Source: Desulfobacca acetoxidans (GTDB lineage Bacteria; Desulfobacterota; Desulfobaccia; Desulfobaccales; 0-14-0-80-60-11). From it: a DNA stretch of 8,300 nt. A model generated the notes under the pieces. That model was not told the DNA's origin. It saw only the letters and a program-made list of their open reading frames with translations, and did not search any database. Shown one piece after another: positions 5,874 to 8,300 of the stretch. Location of the stretch: the NCBI GenBank assembly GCA_020723225.1, contig DYJG01000072.1, positions 1 through 8,300 of the forward strand, in the 5' to 3' direction. A program made the translations under genes and the position numbers. The first letter of the stretch is position 1, and each line of letters begins with the position of its first letter.

Positions 5874-6911
5874 ATGGGCCATATGTTGTTCCATCCCCGC
5901 ATTCAAATCGCCGGCCGCACCATCGGCCCCGGCGCGCCGGTGTTCATCATTGCCGAGGCCGGGGTCAACCATTTCGGGGATTTATCCAAGGCCCTGGCCC
6001 TGGTGGACCTGGCGGCCGCGGCCGGTGCGGACGCGTTCAAGACCCAGGTCTTCGCCACCGACCGCCTGGTGTCCGGGACGCTCCCCGCCTGGCGGGAACG
6101 GCTGCGCCCTAAAGAAATCACCTTTGATTTTCTGGCCCGGATGAAAGAACACTGCGACCAACTGGGGCTGATCTTCCTGTGCACCGCGCACGAGGAATCC
6201 ACCCTGCCCTGGCTGGACGCGCTTCAAGTCCCGGCTTACAAAATCGGCTCCGGCGAACGGGACAATTTTCCCTATTTCCGGGAAGTGGCGGCCCGGGGCA
6301 AACCCGTTATTCTCTCCACCGGCATGTATGATCTGGAGAAGGTCCGGGAGACTTTGCTAGTGTTGGCGGACGCGGGCTGTCGGGACCTGGCCCTGCTCCA
6401 CTGCGTCACCAGCTATCCCACCCCTTATGCCCAGGTAAATCTCCGGGCCATGCACGCTTTGCAGGAGATCTTTCCCGGGCCGGTGGGCTATTCCGACCAC
6501 ACCGGCGGCCACCACGCGGTCCTGGCTGCGGTGGCCCTGGGCGCGGCTATCGTGGAAAAACACATCACCCTGGATTTTAACGTGCCCGACGCCCAGGACT
6601 GGAAGGTCTCCGCAGGTCCCGAGGATTTTCCCCTGCTGGTTAAGCACATCCGGGAAGTGGAAGCGGCCCTGGGCAGCGGCGTCAAAGCCGTCCAGCCCTG
6701 CGAGGCCCCGGCTCTGGAATGGGCCTTGAAAAGATTGGTGGCCGCCCGGAACCTGGCTGCCGGCACGGTCCTGGAAAAGGATATGTTCATCGCCAAAAGG
6801 GCGGGAGCCGGCCTGACCCCGGTGCATCTGCCGGCAATCCTGGGGCACAGGCTGAACCTGGACCTCTCCGCTGACGAACCTCTCAAATGGGAGCACCTGG
6901 TGGCCCCATGA
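5874..6911 (+). CDS. neuB: NeuB-family nonulosonic (sialic-type) acid synthase
   Basis: A 345-residue cytoplasmic enzyme expected to condense phosphoenolpyruvate with an N-acetylmannosamine-type sugar to give a nine-carbon acid. The TIM-barrel domain (about 20-265) has FIIAEAGVNHFGD at 24-36, DAFKTQVF at 53-60, KIGSGE at 123-128, LSTGMYD at 147-153, LLHCVTSYPTP at 174-184 and GYSDHTGGHH at 205-214. H209 and H230 (in VEKHITLD) keep the 21-residue spacing of the Mn-binding histidines of Neisseria NeuB (H215/H236), and E228 matches its E234. Residues about 286-345 form the C-terminal SAF/antifreeze-like domain, and R309 lines up with the substrate-contacting R314. The loop at 234-248 is unusual (see findings), so neuraminic, legionaminic or another acid cannot be distinguished. 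The start could be ATG 5874 or 5883; neither has a Shine-Dalgarno. It overlaps neuC by four bases. Confidence 0.92.
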   Translation: MGHMLFHPRIQIAGRTIGPGAPVFIIAEAGVNHFGDLSKALALVDLAAAAGADAFKTQVFATDRLVSGTLPAWRERLRPKEITFDFLARMKEHCDQLGLIFLCTAHEESTLPWLDALQVPAYKIGSGERDNFPYFREVAARGKPVILSTGMYDLEKVRETLLVLADAGCRDLALLHCVTSYPTPYAQVNLRAMHALQEIFPGPVGYSDHTGGHHAVLAAVALGAAIVEKHITLDFNVPDAQDWKVSAGPEDFPLLVKHIREVEAALGSGVKAVQPCEAPALEWALKRLVAARNLAAGTVLEKDMFIAKRAGAGLTPVHLPAILGHRLNLDLSADEPLKWEHLVAP

Positions 6912-8053
6912 GCGAACGGCATATCGCAGTCTTAACCGGCAAGCGGGGCGGCTACGGCGCCATGAAGCCCATGCTCAAGCTGCTGGACGACGATCCCGCT
7001 ATCAAACTCTCCCTCATCGTCACCGACCAGCACGTCAATCCCCGCTTCGGAGCCACCATCAATGAAGTGGAGAAGGATTTCCGGGTGGCCGCGGCCGTGG
7101 ACATGGAGCAGGACGGCGGCAGCGGCCAGTCCCGGGCCCGGGCCATCGGCGTCTGCATGAGCAAAATGGCGGATCTGCTGGGGGATTTGCGCCCTCAGCT
7201 CCTCGTGCTCTACGGCGACCGGGGGGAGGTGATGGCCGCGGCCCTGGCCGCGCTGCACTTGGGCATTCCCGTGGCCCATCTCCAAGGGGGGGACCGTTCG
7301 GGGAACATCGATGAATTGATCCGCCACGCGGTGACCAAACTCTCCCACCTGCACTTTGCCTCCAACATGGAGAGTGCGGCCCGCATCTTGAGCCTTGGTG
7401 AAGAGCCCTGGCGGGTGCACGTGGTGGGGGACAATCACATCGACCAGATCGTGGCCCGGGATTATACCGACCCGGAGACTCTCCGAAAAAATTATGATAT
7501 TCGAGCCGACGAGCGGCCCCTCATCATCCTGCAACACCCGGAAACCACCCGGCAGCGGGATAACTACGCGGACATGCGGGCCACCATGGACGCGATTCTG
7601 CCTTTAAAAAGGCGCACCCTCGTCGTTTATCCCTGCTCCGACCAGGGCTACGAAGAGGTGGTCCGGGCCATCGAAGAGGCCCGGGGCCTGCCCGGGGTTT
7701 CCATTCACCAAAATATCGAGGCCGAAGATTTTTGGGGTCTGCTGGCCCTGGCCGGGGCTTTGATCGGCAATTCCTCCGCGGGGCTCATCGAAACCCCTTA
7801 TCTCCATATCCCCGCCATCAACGTGGGCATGCGGCAAAAAGGGCGGCGCCGGGCCGAAAACGTCATTTCCTGCGAATACGACCGGGAAGAAATCGCCGCG
7901 GCCCTGGATAAAGCCCTGAACGACCCGGAGTTCAGCCGCCAGGTGCGGGAGTGCAGCCGGCCCTTCGGCGACGGCCTGGCCTACCAGCGGATTGTGTCGG
8001 TGTTAAAGAGCGTTCCCCTGGATGAAAAACATTTGAATAAGATCATTACTTAA
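6908..8053 (+). CDS. neuC: Hydrolysing UDP-N-acetylglucosamine 2-epimerase (NeuC type)
   Basis: A 381-residue GT-B-fold enzyme that would convert UDP-GlcNAc (or a modified form) to a free ManNAc-type sugar and UDP, supplying NeuB. Visible motifs are LTGKRGGYG at 9-17 (TGTRADYG in classical NeuC), YGDRGEVMAAALAA at 102-115, AHLQGGDRSGNIDE at 123-136, RHAVTKLSHLHF at 139-150, VVGDNHID at 172-179, LQHPETT at 208-214, GNSSAGLIE at 287-295 and GMRQKGRRRAENVI at 307-320. Length matches the family. The QGGDxSGxIDE variant occurs in the hydrolysing branch that includes the epimerase part of human GNE. ATG 6908 is chosen because its ATGA overlaps the neuB stop, the classic coupling arrangement. An in-frame ATG at 6887 would add seven residues (MGAPGGP) from inside neuB and is less likely. 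Some family members act on UDP-diacetamido sugars, so the exact substrate is open. Confidence 0.92.
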   Translation: MSERHIAVLTGKRGGYGAMKPMLKLLDDDPAIKLSLIVTDQHVNPRFGATINEVEKDFRVAAAVDMEQDGGSGQSRARAIGVCMSKMADLLGDLRPQLLVLYGDRGEVMAAALAALHLGIPVAHLQGGDRSGNIDELIRHAVTKLSHLHFASNMESAARILSLGEEPWRVHVVGDNHIDQIVARDYTDPETLRKNYDIRADERPLIILQHPETTRQRDNYADMRATMDAILPLKRRTLVVYPCSDQGYEEVVRAIEEARGLPGVSIHQNIEAEDFWGLLALAGALIGNSSAGLIETPYLHIPAINVGMRQKGRRRAENVISCEYDREEIAAALDKALNDPEFSRQVRECSRPFGDGLAYQRIVSVLKSVPLDEKHLNKIIT

Positions 8054-8072
8054 ATCATTTTCATAAATCGAG

Positions 8073-8300
8073 ATGACCCGACCCGTTGCCCTATATTATC
8101 GCCTGCTGCAATATCAACCCGAGAATCTCGGATTCCTGAGGGAGCATTTCCGCCTTATCGAGCTTGAGAACCCGGGAGAGGATCGGGATGAGATTTTAGA
8201 GGATATCGACCTCTGTTTCGCACCCCTGGGCTATTATTTCAGCGCCGGGAAGATGGATAGCTGCCGCCGGCTGAAGGCCATCGCCACCAATACCACCGGC
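8073..8300 (+). CDS. D-isomer-specific 2-hydroxyacid dehydrogenase, N-terminal part (cut by window edge)
   Basis: An open frame begins at ATG 8073, 19 bases after the neuC stop, and runs in frame to the last base, giving 76 residues. The segment EDIDLCFAPLGYYFSAGKMD followed by LKAIATNTTG (67-76) matches the substrate-binding N-terminal lobe of D-2-hydroxyacid dehydrogenases such as phosphoglycerate dehydrogenase, where the LKxIxTxxTG segment precedes the conserved D-H-I-D turn and the NAD-binding lobe. The NAD-binding part is outside the window, so the call rests on the first lobe only. Closeness to neuC suggests one operon. Such dehydrogenases do occur beside nonulosonic acid genes, but its role here is not known. 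Only GAG directly before the ATG resembles a ribosome binding site. Confidence 0.72.
   Translation, partial: MTRPVALYYRLLQYQPENLGFLREHFRLIELENPGEDRDEILEDIDLCFAPLGYYFSAGKMDSCRRLKAIATNTTG

Overview
The window is a stretch of a surface-polysaccharide locus from a GC-rich Gram-negative-type bacterium. The evidence is an ABC exporter of the Wzm/Wzt (O-antigen) class, a sugar aminotransferase-like protein, a methyltransferase, and a nonulosonic (sialic-type) acid module. All supported genes lie on the + strand. Protein style, a REP-like palindrome and heptanucleotide tandem repeats would fit a deltaproteobacterial/Desulfobacterota-like genome, but nothing here proves the taxon.

Layout. Positions 1-225 hold an open frame entering from the left edge, possibly the C-terminal end of an upstream gene, which runs through a perfect nested palindrome (REP/BIME-like, 127-181). 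A class I SAM methyltransferase (215-1009) is followed after a short gap by a divergent DegT/DnrJ/EryC1/StrS-family protein (1022-2263). A gap of about 180 bp carries about nine tandem heptamers (consensus CTACTGR). Next come the exporter permease wzm (2445-3305) and the ATPase wzt (3316-4632), which has a C-terminal domain typical of exporters that recognise the finished glycan. After 147 bp there is an endonuclease/exonuclease/phosphatase (EEP) family gene (4780-5703) with the only strong Shine-Dalgarno sequence in the window. After another 170 bp come neuB (5874-6911) and neuC (6908-8053), joined by an ATGA overlap, and then the start of a D-isomer-specific 2-hydroxyacid dehydrogenase (from 8073, cut by the window edge).

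How they fit together. NeuC would make an N-acetylmannosamine-type sugar from a UDP-sugar, and NeuB would condense it with phosphoenolpyruvate to a nonulosonic acid. The activating CMP-transferase (NeuA type) is not in the window and would be expected nearby. Wzm/Wzt would export an undecaprenyl-linked polysaccharide. The methyltransferase and aminotransferase-like protein may modify its sugars or its chain end. The EEP gene has no evident role in this pathway and looks like an independent insertion.

I see no CRISPR array, RNA gene, insertion sequence or clearly novel defence system. The items most worth a second look are the nested palindrome, the heptamer array before the exporter, the altered substrate loop of NeuB, the atypical PLP loop of the DegT protein, and the general lack of Shine-Dalgarno sequences.
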